DNA of 64,000 bases from assembly GCF_947499945.1 (NCBI RefSeq), contig NZ_CANMQD010000001.1:248001-312000 (forward strand). Direction: 5' to 3'. A program made the translations under genes and the position numbers. This stretch comes from an uncultured Sulfitobacter sp. (lineage in GTDB: Bacteria; Pseudomonadota; Alphaproteobacteria; Rhodobacterales; Rhodobacteraceae). Below are positions 63,770 through 64,000 of this stretch, in pieces. Numbering within the stretch: the stretch's first letter is position 1; each line of letters starts with the position of its first letter. The notes under the pieces were generated by a model, which searched no databases, had not been told where the DNA came from, and saw nothing but the letters and a program-made list of their open reading frames with translations.

Positions 63770-64000
63770 GGTATTTTCCTTTAATATTATAGCTTTAGCA
63801 GATTTTCGTTTCTGCGTTTTGCCTTCTGGTAATACAACGGTGAGCCCCCAAATCTGTTCCCGCATTTTTTCATATTTTCTGCGAAAATTCCCACAACCCT
63901 CTGTTAGCAAACGCGAAAACTTCCAATTTTTTCTCTGGTTAGGACTTCCAAATTCGCTTATCCGGCCCCACCCCTCGCATTTCGCAGTAAGACTTCCCAA

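Overview
The window reads as a chromosomal segment of an alphaproteobacterium of the Rhodobacteraceae (Roseobacter group). The evidence is the hemN / Fnr-type regulator / ccoNOQP / ccoGHIS block with FNR boxes, a BolA-like / J-domain / cobS neighbourhood, DUF3422 and pntAB genes, alanine-rich high-GC coding sequence and very tight ATGA-type gene overlaps. No rRNA, tRNA, CRISPR array, insertion sequence, prophage or origin could be supported. I name no species.

Layout. 1-3.9 kb: the 3' end of glmU, glmS and two small genes form one translationally coupled operon for UDP-GlcNAc precursor supply. A lipoprotein gene faces it. 4.6-8.0 kb: moaA (molybdenum cofactor), then waaA and a glycosyltransferase (LPS inner core). 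8.0-19.8 kb: a divergent uptake and catabolism module. Leftward are a double ABC ATPase, an SDR, argE, a DadA-like flavoprotein and two tandem M20 aminoacylases; rightward are the matching substrate-binding protein and two permeases. This suggests import and deacylation of N-acyl amino acids or peptides. 20-26 kb: a YeeE/YedE transporter overlapping a convergent DUF3422 gene, a small membrane protein, and pntB/pntA (proton-pumping transhydrogenase). 26.4-37.5 kb: mostly single housekeeping or orphan genes (SDR, C26 glutamine amidotransferase, a GlcG-like protein, a 51-residue DUF2256 gene, pepN, an SLT lytic enzyme, an acyl-CoA synthetase, a lipoprotein cytochrome c).

37.6-47.9 kb is the microaerobic respiration island: hemN (anaerobic haem synthesis) divergent from the Fnr regulator, then ccoNOQP (cbb3 oxidase) and ccoGHIS (its copper/assembly factors). 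Three near-identical FNR boxes are visible. Two of them follow directly after hairpins ending the upstream unit, and the third lies 41.5 bp from the hemN start codon.

48-57.9 kb holds an uncharacterised pair ending in an HTTM-like membrane protein, a TMADH-like flavoprotein, an amidase, rpiB, gatB, a WYL regulator divergent from a small NIF3-like protein, and a hot-dog thioesterase with the remnant of a second copy behind it. 58-64 kb has a 639-residue TPR protein with exact 150-bp repeat spacing, a C-rich intergenic stretch with three 11-bp iterons, the BolA-like, J-domain and cobS genes, a decayed membrane-protein gene with an in-frame stop, and a small secreted protein.

No complete novel system with a provable function is evident. 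The best leads are the TPR protein, the in-frame-stop gene, the thioesterase remnant, the FNR-box architecture with a likely leaderless hemN, the Cys-rich CcoQ tail, and the yeeE leader inverted repeat.
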